A DNA stretch of 17,362 nt from contig URMH01000053.1 of NCBI GenBank assembly GCA_900549015.1, positions 1-17,362 of the forward strand. The letters are read 5' to 3'. Numbering within the stretch: position 1 is the stretch's first letter; each line of letters starts with the position of its first letter. This stretch comes from an uncultured Blautia sp. Lineage in GTDB: Bacteria; Bacillota; Clostridia; Lachnospirales; Lachnospiraceae. A program made the position numbers and the translations under genes. Shown piece after piece: positions 1 to 6,690 of the stretch. The notes below the pieces were generated by a model, which was not told the DNA's origin, ran no database searches, and saw nothing but the letters and a program-made list of their open reading frames with translations.

Positions 1-1
1 T

Positions 2-748
2 CCGTCCAGCCGTAAATACCCGTACATTGATTTCCGTCCAAACCGCGAAATCGGAAACGAGGTTCTTATGGTTGAGAATCTTTCCAAAACCATTGACGGC
101 GTAAAAGTTCTTGACAATATTTCCTTCACTCTGGGGCACGACGACAAGGTTGCTTTTGTAGGTGCAAATGAGCTTGCCACTACGACCTTCTTCAAAATCC
201 TTATGGGTGAAATGGAACCGGACGAAGGAAATTACAAATGGGGTGTAACTACTTCACAGGCTTACTTCCCGAAAGACAACACTCTGGAATTTGACAACGA
301 CCTTACGATCACAGACTGGCTGACACAGTATTCCGAGATCAAAGACGCAACTTATGTCCGCGGTTTCCTGGGTCGTATGCTCTTCCCTGGAGAAGACGGC
401 GTAAAACGTGTCCGCGTACTTTCCGGTGGAGAAAAAGTTCGCTGCCTTCTTTCCAAGATGATGATCTCCGGTGCAAATATCCTGATTCTTGACGAGCCGA
501 CCAACCATCTGGATATGGAATCTATCACAGCTTTAAATAACGGACTGATCAAATTCCCGGGAGTCATTCTTTTCACCTCCCACGACCATCAGTTTGTGCA
601 GACAACCGCAAACCGTATTATGGAAATCCTGCCAAACGGAACCTTAATTGACAAGATCACAACTTACGACGAATATCTTGCAAGCGATGAAATGGCAAAG
701 AAACGCCACGTATTCGAAGTAAACGAAGAAGACGCAGAGGACAATTAA
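2..748 (+). CDS. ABC-F family ATPase, C-terminal part (5' end outside window)
   Basis: Soluble ABC-F ATPases have two fused nucleotide-binding domains and no membrane part; characterised members act on the ribosome. The reading frame is open to the left window edge (codons from base 2), so this is the end of the linker and the whole second ATPase domain; the ATG at 68 is internal. Visible motifs, counted from that ATG: a Walker A position around residues 32-40 reading GANELATTT, signature LSGGEK near residue 119, Walker B with D-loop ILILDEPTNHLD near residue 138, and H-loop TSHDH near residue 170. The Walker A lacks the usual Gly-Lys pair. I recall the same feature in Bacillus YkpA-like proteins, so it is probably a subfamily trait and not decay. 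The protein ends soon after the ATPase core without a coiled-coil tail. It is convergent with the ybaK-end operon and shares its terminator. Family assignment is firm; the exact cellular role is not. Confidence 0.93.
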   Translation, partial: PSSRKYPYIDFRPNREIGNEVLMVENLSKTIDGVKVLDNISFTLGHDDKVAFVGANELATTTFFKILMGEMEPDEGNYKWGVTTSQAYFPKDNTLEFDNDLTITDWLTQYSEIKDATYVRGFLGRMLFPGEDGVKRVRVLSGGEKVRCLLSKMMISGANILILDEPTNHLDMESITALNNGLIKFPGVILFTSHDHQFVQTTANRIMEILPNGTLIDKITTYDEYLASDEMAKKRHVFEVNEEDAEDN

Positions 749-765
749 ATCTCCTCTTTGCACAG

Positions 766-804
766 AAAAAGGTTTGAGCTGTTTTTGCAGTCCAAACCTT
801 TTTT
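766..804. terminator. Bidirectional intrinsic terminator between ABC-F gene and ybaK operon
   Basis: The arms AAAAAGGTTTG (766-776) and CAAACCTTTTT (793-803) pair, flanked by an A-run on one side and a T-run on the other, so the hairpin can end transcription in both directions. It lies between the convergent stops at 748 and 819. Confidence 0.8.
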
Positions 805-818
805 CTTTACTATATCTA

Positions 819-1295
819 TCATGCAGTAATATCTGAAAGCTTTCCTCCTGTCACTTCCAAAAGAGCATCTACCGGCACTTTAAGAGTGAGCCCAATCCTT
901 CCTCCACTTACATAAATTTCCGAAAATTTTCCTGCAGAGGCGTCAAATACCGTAGGAAATTGTTTTTTCATGCCAAGCGGACTGCAGCCGCCTCTCACAT
1001 ACCCTGTAATACTTAATATATCTTTTACATGAATCATGTCTACCGATTTTTCTCCAACGGATTTTGCAGCCGCTTTTCTGTCCACTTCTTTTTCAATGGG
1101 AACGACAAACACATAGTAACCGCCGCTTTTTCCTTCCATCACAAGGGTCTTAAAAGACTGCTCATAAGGCGCACCTGTAAGGTCTGCGCTGTGCATTCCG
1201 TCCACAAACTCGCTGCACTCATAAGTCAGTGTTTCGTACGGTATCTTTTTTCTGTCCAGCATCCGCATTGCATTTGTCTTTGCTTCTTTTGCCAT
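819..1295 (-). CDS. ybaK: YbaK/EbsC-family Cys-tRNA(Pro) deacylase
   Basis: The 158-residue protein has the whole YbaK/ProX-like editing fold. YbaK enzymes hydrolyse cysteine wrongly attached to tRNA(Pro) by prolyl-tRNA synthetase, in the cytoplasm. Characteristic stretches are the FKTLV-containing strand after QS, the VVPIEKEVDRKAAAK region, the GYVRGGCSPLGMKK loop and the C-terminal GGRIGLTLKVP strand. An upstream in-frame ATG at 1316 would add seven residues, but the ATG at 1295 has GGAG eight bases upstream and begins MAKEAKTNAMRML, the usual N-terminus, so 1295 is chosen. The stop of the upstream pilT gene (1307-1309) touches that ribosome-binding site, which suggests translational coupling. 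It is the last gene of a four-gene minus-strand run. Family call is firm; strict Cys-tRNA(Pro) specificity is inferred from family. Confidence 0.9.
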   Translation of the reverse strand: MAKEAKTNAMRMLDRKKIPYETLTYECSEFVDGMHSADLTGAPYEQSFKTLVMEGKSGGYYVFVVPIEKEVDRKAAAKSVGEKSVDMIHVKDILSITGYVRGGCSPLGMKKQFPTVFDASAGKFSEIYVSGGRIGLTLKVPVDALLEVTGGKLSDITA

Positions 1296-1303
1296 TTTCT
1301 CAT

Positions 1304-1307
1304 CTCC
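1304..1307 (-). promoter_or_regulatory. Ribosome-binding site that sets the ybaK start
   Basis: GGAG on the minus strand lies eight bases before the ATG at 1295 and overlaps the pilT stop codon. This favours 1295 over the ATG at 1316, which sits upstream of the site. Confidence 0.7.
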
Positions 1308-2383
1308 TACATCCACATAAAATTGATTCTCTTATTCATTCCTGCTGGATCCTGCGCATACAGAACTGTCTCCTCTGCCGTAATGATTCGGCTGATATAA
1401 AGTTCGTACAGCGCATCATCCATTGTCTGCATTCCGAGCTTTCGCCCTGCCTGCATAACTGACGGAAGCTGATAGGTTTTGTCATCTCTGATCAGACCGC
1501 GAACCACCTGATTCACAGTGAGGATCTCCATCGCCGCCACTCTTCCTTCCCCGTCTGCCCGCTTGATGAGCTGTTGGGAAATAATACATTCCAGAACAGA
1601 AGCAAGCTGTATCCGGATCTGCTGCTGTTTTGCAGGAGGAAATACATCTATGATTCTCTCTATTGTATTCTCTGCCCCTGTCGTATGGAGACTCGCAAGA
1701 ACGAGATGTCCGTTCTCTGCAGCATTTAAAACCATAGAAATCGTATCCATATCGTTCATTTCTCCTACCATGATCACATCCGGATCCTGACGCACAGCAG
1801 CCCAGAGAGCCTGAGGATAGTCCGCTGCATCTGTTCCTATTTCTCTCTGATTTACAATAGATTTATCATGCCTGTGAAGATATTCTATTGGATTTTCCAG
1901 CGTAATAATGTGATGGGCATGTTTCTTATTGATATTTTGAATCAGAGATGCCAGAGTTGTAGATTTTCCGCAGCCTGCAGGGCCTGTTACCAAAATCAAT
2001 CCCCTTCTTTTTGCAGTAAACTCTGTGATCTCTTCCGGAAGCCCGATCTCCTCCGGTCCCGGAATCACATAAGGAAGATTTCTGATCACGGCAGCCAGAG
2101 TACCTCTCTGACGAAACACATTTACACGGAAGCGTCCCATGCCTGAGACTGCATACGCAAAATCCGTCTGTCCCGTCTGTCTCAGATCCTCTCTGCGTCT
2201 TCCGTCCAGTATCGGCATCAGAAGAACTTCCATCATCTGCGGAGTCAGCCTTTCCCCTTTTAGCGGGATCAGACAACCGTCGATTCGATAACTTGGCGCC
2301 CTTCCCACCGTAAGATGAATGTCGGAAGCCTCCGCCTCCACAGATTTCAGCAATATCTCATTTAAATCATACATCTCTCTCAT
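1307..2383 (-). CDS. pilT: PilT-type twitching/retraction ATPase
   Basis: Hexameric secretion-type ATPase; PilT proteins power depolymerisation and retraction of type IV pili at the inner face of the membrane. The 358-residue length is typical. Visible: N-terminal PAS-like domain with ASDIHLTVG (about 19-27), Walker A GPAGCGKS (134-141), Asp box around ENPIEYL (163-169), Walker B VIMVGEMND (203-211), and His box GHLVLASLHT (225-234). The Walker B reads EMND where PilT usually has EMRD. The first ATG (2383) is only three bases from GGAG; the second ATG (2374, MYDLNEILL) is ten bases away and aligns better with the usual PilT N-terminus, so the true start may be 2374. No pilin, pilus assembly ATPase, platform protein or prepilin peptidase lies in the window. 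Neighbours are a DUF4203-like membrane protein upstream (17-base gap) and ybaK downstream. Confidence 0.93.
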   Translation of the reverse strand: MREMYDLNEILLKSVEAEASDIHLTVGRAPSYRIDGCLIPLKGERLTPQMMEVLLMPILDGRRREDLRQTGQTDFAYAVSGMGRFRVNVFRQRGTLAAVIRNLPYVIPGPEEIGLPEEITEFTAKRRGLILVTGPAGCGKSTTLASLIQNINKKHAHHIITLENPIEYLHRHDKSIVNQREIGTDAADYPQALWAAVRQDPDVIMVGEMNDMDTISMVLNAAENGHLVLASLHTTGAENTIERIIDVFPPAKQQQIRIQLASVLECIISQQLIKRADGEGRVAAMEILTVNQVVRGLIRDDKTYQLPSVMQAGRKLGMQTMDDALYELYISRIITAEETVLYAQDPAGMNKRINFMWM

Positions 2384-2400
2384 TTTCTCCTTCGTACATT

Positions 2401-3231
2401 TTAAAGCTTTCTTCCTGCATTCTGCCTTCTTTCCCGTTTGGCTGATTTTCTTTTCGGCTGATATACCTGTGTTTTTTCCAGAAAATCCTCTTCTTCCATT
2501 TCTTCCTCTTCATACAGATCATCGTCATAGGGGTCATAATCATCTGCATAGGGATCGTAAAATTCCTCGGACATATGTCTTCCCTGTTTTCTTTTCTTTC
2601 CCATTTCCAGCTTTTCCCCGTCCTCTTCGTCTTCCTCATACTCCGGCTTATTGATTACAAATTGGAGAAGCATTCCAAGAGTCACAAATCCCACGCTCAT
2701 GGCAAGACCATAAGGAACATTTGCAAGTCCGCCAAGCTTTCCGAGAGAAAATCCTGCCATAACGCCTCCAAGAAGGCTCGTTCCCACAATGATCACTTCT
2801 CTTGCATACCGCATAGCAAGGCATCCAAGCCCTACACCAATGAGAATGCAGAGAAAAAACATAGCTGATGTGGTGGGATGAAGTATGTAAACCCCAAGGC
2901 TCATTCCGATTCCGGCGCCCAGAATAAAAATACCGGCTCTGTATATCAGAAAGGAGATGGCCGCAAGAACCACACCTAAGATCAGCATAGCCGCAAGATA
3001 GGCGCTTTTTCCCTCAACTCCTGACAAAAAGGCTGCCACAAGCCCCAGACCCGCTCCCATTCCAAAACCGAAAAGCATCATCCAGAAACGAAGGATCCGG
3101 TATCCCAAAATACAGTTTAAAAGTCCGAAAACAAAAATCACACCGAAGACAACTGTGGCAGCACCGGAAAGTTCGCTCATATCGCTCACCCTCTGCAATA
3201 CGCCCATCACTCTTGTCAAAATCTCTGTCAT
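2401..3231 (-). CDS. Seven-helix membrane protein, TMEM198/DUF4203-like, with charged tail
   Basis: A 276-residue integral membrane protein. About seven hydrophobic helices can be seen at roughly 24-43, 48-69, 77-97, 99-117, 122-140, 145-164 and 173-193. They are rich in Gly and small residues, with repeated GxGxG-like patterns, as in the TMEM198/DUF4203 fold. After residue 195 comes a cytoplasm-like tail: a first acidic patch, a KKRKQGRH basic patch, a long Asp/Glu/Tyr stretch (DPYADDYDPYDDD, about 226-238, then an acidic run to about 249), and a Lys/Arg-rich end (260-276). The start is supported by AGGAGG six bases upstream; that site partly overlaps the end of the preceding gene (stop at 3245-3247). 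No enzymatic motif is visible and the function is unknown. Position next to pilT suggests, but does not show, a link to that ATPase. Confidence 0.8.
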   Translation of the reverse strand: MTEILTRVMGVLQRVSDMSELSGAATVVFGVIFVFGLLNCILGYRILRFWMMLFGFGMGAGLGLVAAFLSGVEGKSAYLAAMLILGVVLAAISFLIYRAGIFILGAGIGMSLGVYILHPTTSAMFFLCILIGVGLGCLAMRYAREVIIVGTSLLGGVMAGFSLGKLGGLANVPYGLAMSVGFVTLGMLLQFVINKPEYEEDEEDGEKLEMGKKRKQGRHMSEEFYDPYADDYDPYDDDLYEEEEMEEEDFLEKTQVYQPKRKSAKRERRQNAGRKL

Positions 3232-3244
3232 GCCCTTCCTCCTC

Positions 3245-4414
3245 TCAAAACATAAAATAAATAGTTTTCAAATTTTCCAGAACACCATAGTGGTATTCTA
3301 TCTGTTCTCTTCCGTAAAGCGACATATAATACTGCGCCACCTTTTCTGCTGAATTTCCCTCTATCCAGTCTTTGTACGCCTTATCAAACTCCTGCTGAGT
3401 ACGGAATTTAAACCGCACAACAGCAGCTCCGTTATCAAGGCGCATACAACAGTATTCATAAATCTCCTGCCAGTCATACGTATCAAAACAGGCATCATTT
3501 AATACATAAAAATTTTTATCTTCCATACTGCAGGAGGGAACTGTAAATTCCCCTGACGGCGTATAAATAGCTTCATACTCCTTTGGAAACGGGCAAAAAT
3601 AATCGTACATCGTTGTTTTATGCTCCTTCAGAACTGCTGCATCCCCTTCCAGAAATTCCGGCTGATCCCCGTTCGTCACGTCCATATAATAATTCTGCCC
3701 ATCAATTTCCACTATGTTCCAGGCATGACTCAGATCGCTGTCTGCCGCATCTCCTTCCACATAAATGCAGGGAACATTCAGACGTTCCAGAAGATACTGA
3801 GCCGCCCCTGCATACCCTGCACATACGGCAGATTTTTTCCAGAAGATTCCTGCAATACTCTGGTCATGCTCAGATACTTCATAAGATGCCAGATCGATCA
3901 GATACGTATATACCGTTTTTGCCTTTTCGTAAGCTCCCGCTTCTGCCGGAAGCAGAGATAAAACCTCCTGAAAAGCTGTTTCCATTGCCTCTGAAATCTC
4001 TTTTATTTCCTCCTCCGTATAAGAATAGCCGGGAGAAAAGAGGCAGTAATCCCTGCCTTTAAACGTGGTTTTATATATCGTTTCTCTGTTATGCACCCAA
4101 AAAAGCTCCTGATGATCCTTCAGCACAGCGTGGTATACTTTATCCACTTTATCATCTGCAGAAAGAGTTACATAAAACTCCTCTTCTCTCTTTCTCACGC
4201 CTTCCAGAATCTCCCGGTAAGCTCTTTTCTCATCTTTGTCAAGCTGTTTAAAGTAATACTCCTGATGTCCCTCATCTGCTTCCGGAACCTCTGCCTTTCG
4301 AAGCCGTGTCACTTCAGACGGTTCACGGCTTAAAAACACACCTCCCGTCCCAGCCGCTATCAAAAGCATCAGTAGAAAAACAAAAAATCTTAAAAAGGAT
4401 TTCTTTTTTCTCAT
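3245..4414 (-). CDS. Membrane-anchored/exported transglutaminase-like (papain-fold) protein
   Basis: A 389-residue protein with a basic N-terminus (MRKKKSFLRF) and a hydrophobic segment at about 9-27, so it is exported or anchored with the body outside. The centre carries the transglutaminase-core arrangement: Cys198 in SAVCAGYAGA, His230 in LSHAWNIVEI, and Asp245 in YYMDVTNGD, spaced as a Cys-His-Asp triad. In bacteria this fold includes proteases, peptidases and crosslinkers acting on proteins or peptidoglycan; the substrate here is unknown. The N-terminal third is Glu/Lys-rich and helical. The C-terminal third, with paired Cys and many aromatic residues, matches nothing I know. The start is supported by AAAGGA a few bases upstream. 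It is the first gene of a four-gene run ending with ybaK and lies only about 30 bases after a strong terminator. Confidence 0.82.
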   Translation of the reverse strand: MRKKKSFLRFFVFLLMLLIAAGTGGVFLSREPSEVTRLRKAEVPEADEGHQEYYFKQLDKDEKRAYREILEGVRKREEEFYVTLSADDKVDKVYHAVLKDHQELFWVHNRETIYKTTFKGRDYCLFSPGYSYTEEEIKEISEAMETAFQEVLSLLPAEAGAYEKAKTVYTYLIDLASYEVSEHDQSIAGIFWKKSAVCAGYAGAAQYLLERLNVPCIYVEGDAADSDLSHAWNIVEIDGQNYYMDVTNGDQPEFLEGDAAVLKEHKTTMYDYFCPFPKEYEAIYTPSGEFTVPSCSMEDKNFYVLNDACFDTYDWQEIYEYCCMRLDNGAAVVRFKFRTQQEFDKAYKDWIEGNSAEKVAQYYMSLYGREQIEYHYGVLENLKTIYFMF

Positions 4415-4443
4415 TTTTCTTTTCCTTTCAACCGTTCACAGAG

Positions 4444-4478
4444 AAAACAGCTTCCTCCGCAAAAGAGGAAGCTGTTTT
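4444..4478. terminator. Intrinsic terminator after the NlpC/P60 gene
   Basis: A perfect 14-bp stem, AAAACAGCTTCCTC (4444-4457) with GAGGAAGCTGTTTT (4465-4478), has a seven-base loop. On the minus strand the stem ends in a T-run, so it should stop transcripts of the NlpC/P60 gene (stop at 4490). It leaves only about 30 bases before the next minus-strand start at 4414. Confidence 0.88.
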
Positions 4479-4489
4479 TATCTTTTCCT

Positions 4490-6418
4490 TTATTCCGCAA
4501 ACACAAAAGGTTCTACGACAGAATTATCAATGAGGGTTTTTGGCTCCTCTGCATCAAATAACACATCGTCCGAAACAACGGCATTATACAGCTCAGAAGA
4601 TAAGGTCATATCTTCCCCTGCACCTAATGCGTCTCTGCTTTCCTCCATTGCTACCAGTTCTTCCTCCGTCGGATAGAAAGAAGGCTGTCGGATATAACGG
4701 AAACTTGCGCTGTATGCTTCTCCTACCGTCACACCGTTTTTGCCGGAGGAACAATGTACCGCAATCCAGTCTCCCGCATCTGTCTGTCCGCAGAGAATAC
4801 CCACATGATTATCACTTCCTGCTTCCGGTCCTCTCTGGAACACAAGATCTCCTGGCTGTGCGTCCGCCTCACTCACCACATTTGCTTTTGTCCACTGGTC
4901 GGAAGTTCCGTCTCCTACTACTGCCTGCATTCCCTGATTCTGGTATCCGTTGATCACAGACCAGGTAACGAATCCACTGCAGTCAAGACCATATGCCCTC
5001 ACAGTACCGCTGCTTCTGCTTCCCTCCGCAGTCACGGCTGCCGCCTGTCCCCAGTTAGGATCCATTCCAAGAGTGGTTGATTTCCCGCCCCAGAAATATC
5101 CTACTTCACCTACAAGAGAATATGCTGCTGAAATAACATTTACACGTTCCTCGGATACGTCGTCTCCCACGCTCTGTCGCACAAATCCCTTTGCTCCTGT
5201 GACAACCGCACAAAGAAGCTTGCAATCTGTCTCCATATATTTTTTAAGAACAGCTCTGTCTTCTTTTGGAATTTTATTTTTCTTAATATAATTATTGATG
5301 TGATAATCGCCGTAAGATACCTTTGTAATATCTTTCTTGTCGCGGACGACCGGATTCATCTCGCCAAAAATCCTGGCAAGCTCTTCCTTGCAGGAAGCGT
5401 CCAGCACATATGTATCCGCGCCCTTTTTACTCTGCTCATAAATATAAACAGACAGAATATCCTGCCAGTTTCTCACAAGGAGTCTGTCCTCGGAGGTGGT
5501 AGTTTTCAGATTTCTCATCTCGCTTACATCTGCCAGTTTATTCTTTTCTTTATATTCTCTTTCAATTTCTTCCATTACACCTGCGAAATCTTCTGAAAAA
5601 GAAAGATTATAATTTTCTTTCAGACTGTCCAGATAAAATTCCTTTCCTGCATGAAGGTTTGAAACCATATTTGTATAATATACCGGCTGTCCCACCTGCA
5701 CGGAAGGCTTATCTGTAAGGCTGTCTCCCTTACCGTCTGTCAGATCATCTTTTCCTGTCCCGTCACCGACAATATCTCCAACCAAAAGAGCAGAAATCGT
5801 TTTTTCCATTTCTACCAGATCATTATAATTGCTGACCGCCAGTTTTTCCACTTCAGACAATTCATCGTATACCTTTCGAATAGAACGAACTTTCTCTTCA
5901 TCCTTCAAAGTCAGTTTCACACCTGACATTTTCTCAATCATTGTAATTACTTTCTGCGCTTTTTCTGTTAAAACAGGTGTCAGTTCTTCCGGTGTTGGTG
6001 TTGGACTTACCTCCGGTGTCGGCTCACCCGGTGTCGGTATCGGACTGACCTCCGGTGTTGGCTCACCCGGTGTCGGCGTCGGACTGACTTCCGGCGTCGG
6101 CTCACCTGGTGTCGGTGTCGGACTGACCTCAGGTGCCGGTTCGCCAGGTGTTGGCGCCGGAGTAATCTCCGGTGTCGGTTCACCAGGTGTTGGCGTTGGA
6201 TCTTCCGGCATTGGACTGACTTCCGGGACCTCTGTTTCCGGGGTTTCAAGCTGCGGTGATTCAGAAGGCTTAACCGGCTGGCTGGACAGATCCTCACTGG
6301 CCGAAACATTCTCTGACGCAAGAATATCCGAAGCCATAACAGCCGCCGGACTTCCATTCAGTATCATAGCAGACATCAATGTTATACATAAACACTTTGT
6401 GACATATTTGTTTTTCAT
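4490..6418 (-). CDS. Secreted NlpC/P60 (C40) cell-wall hydrolase with Pro-rich repeat region
   Basis: A 642-residue secreted protein. Order of parts: signal peptide (about 1-29, hydrophobic core ITLMSAMIL, AxA-like end VMAS); Ser/Glu-rich stretch; five full and one partial 13-residue Pro-rich repeats (74-148); a helical module with YDELSEVEKLAVSNYNDL (about 184-201), common in Firmicute surface proteins; an Asp/Gly-rich linker; a helical region of unknown type (250-425); the NlpC/P60 catalytic domain (about 425-580); and an acidic tail. Catalytic residues are Cys480 (GLDCSGFV), His538 (DNHVGI) and His555 (AVHCSS). NlpC/P60 enzymes usually cut peptidoglycan stem peptides at D-Glu-Dpm or similar bonds. 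An insertion between YFWGGKS and the catalytic Cys (about 447-478) is longer than in minimal domains. No LPXTG or SLH anchor is visible. It is a single-gene unit with its own promoter and terminator. Confidence 0.9.
   Translation of the reverse strand: MKNKYVTKCLCITLMSAMILNGSPAAVMASDILASENVSASEDLSSQPVKPSESPQLETPETEVPEVSPMPEDPTPTPGEPTPEITPAPTPGEPAPEVSPTPTPGEPTPEVSPTPTPGEPTPEVSPIPTPGEPTPEVSPTPTPEELTPVLTEKAQKVITMIEKMSGVKLTLKDEEKVRSIRKVYDELSEVEKLAVSNYNDLVEMEKTISALLVGDIVGDGTGKDDLTDGKGDSLTDKPSVQVGQPVYYTNMVSNLHAGKEFYLDSLKENYNLSFSEDFAGVMEEIEREYKEKNKLADVSEMRNLKTTTSEDRLLVRNWQDILSVYIYEQSKKGADTYVLDASCKEELARIFGEMNPVVRDKKDITKVSYGDYHINNYIKKNKIPKEDRAVLKKYMETDCKLLCAVVTGAKGFVRQSVGDDVSEERVNVISAAYSLVGEVGYFWGGKSTTLGMDPNWGQAAAVTAEGSRSSGTVRAYGLDCSGFVTWSVINGYQNQGMQAVVGDGTSDQWTKANVVSEADAQPGDLVFQRGPEAGSDNHVGILCGQTDAGDWIAVHCSSGKNGVTVGEAYSASFRYIRQPSFYPTEEELVAMEESRDALGAGEDMTLSSELYNAVVSDDVLFDAEEPKTLIDNSVVEPFVFAE
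5975..6199 (-). repeat. 39-bp tandem repeat coding for a 13-residue Pro-rich unit
   Basis: Five full copies and one partial copy of a unit reading PTPTPGEPTPEVS (residues 74-86, 87-99, 100-112, 113-125, 126-138 and a partial copy 139-148) lie within the NlpC/P60 gene. Copies differ at single residues (IT for VS, AP, IP, EEL) and by synonymous bases. It probably forms a stiff spacer that carries the hydrolase away from the membrane or through the wall. Confidence 0.9.
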
Positions 6419-6511
6419 ATTTTAAAGATGCTCCCTTCTTTCCTTGAACATCCCTTTACTCCCCTATATAAAGGTCTGCTGAAATCTTAATCCTGAATTA
6501 TAACCTGTTAT

Positions 6512-6540
6512 ATTGTAACATAACTGGAATTTGAAATCAA
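6512..6540 (-). promoter_or_regulatory. Extended -10 promoter of the NlpC/P60 gene
   Basis: On the minus strand, TTGATT (6535-6540), a 17-base spacer, then TACAAT (6512-6517) preceded by TGT. Transcription would begin near 6505, giving a leader of about 87 bases. A second TATAAT-like box (6497-6502) lies just downstream but has no good -35. Confidence 0.65.
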
Positions 6541-6549
6541 TATTTCAAA
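6530..6549. promoter_or_regulatory. Candidate operator: inverted repeat over the NlpC/P60 -35 box
   Basis: Perfect 8-bp arms TTTGAAAT (6530-6537) and ATTTCAAA (6542-6549) are separated by CAAT and cover the -35 hexamer completely. The position suits a repressor site. The sequence is AT-rich, so a chance palindrome is possible. Confidence 0.4.
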
Positions 6550-6581
6550 ACCTTCATGTATTGTTTTCATTCAAATTTTAT

Positions 6582-6622
6582 TTTTTATTTATTTTTCTTT
6601 TTATTTATTTTTCTTTTTATTT
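6582..6622. repeat. 16-bp T-rich direct repeat upstream of the NlpC/P60 promoter
   Basis: Two full copies of TTTTTATTTATTTTTC (6582-6597, 6598-6613) and a partial third copy (6614-6622). On the coding strand of the NlpC/P60 gene these are A-tracts starting about 42 bases upstream of the -35. It may be an UP-like or bent element, or simply low-complexity spacer. Confidence 0.6.
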
Positions 6623-6637
6623 CCTTAAAATCTCTGC

Positions 6638-6669
6638 AAAAAAAGAACCAGGCTAAACGTACCCGGTTC
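6638..6669 (-). terminator. Intrinsic terminator of the phospholipase C-like gene
   Basis: On the minus strand, GAACCGGG (6669-6662) pairs with CCTGGTTC (6652-6645), including one G-U pair, around a nine-base loop, and is followed by a T-run (6644-6638). It lies 22 bases past the stop codon. Confidence 0.85.
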
Positions 6670-6690
6670 TCTGATATTTCTTCTATTTCT

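Noticed and set aside
3583..4062. Plus-strand 159-residue open frame
   Set aside because: Antisense of the transglutaminase-like gene; Pro/His/Leu-rich shadow without a ribosome-binding site.
5975..6199. Tandem repeats as a CRISPR array
   Set aside because: Units are contiguous, in frame, without unique spacers, and lie within a clear coding gene.
5829..6425. Plus-strand 198-residue open frame rich in Gly/Val/Ser
   Set aside because: It is the antisense of the Pro-rich repeats and has no ribosome-binding site; its repeats only mirror the NlpC/P60 repeats.
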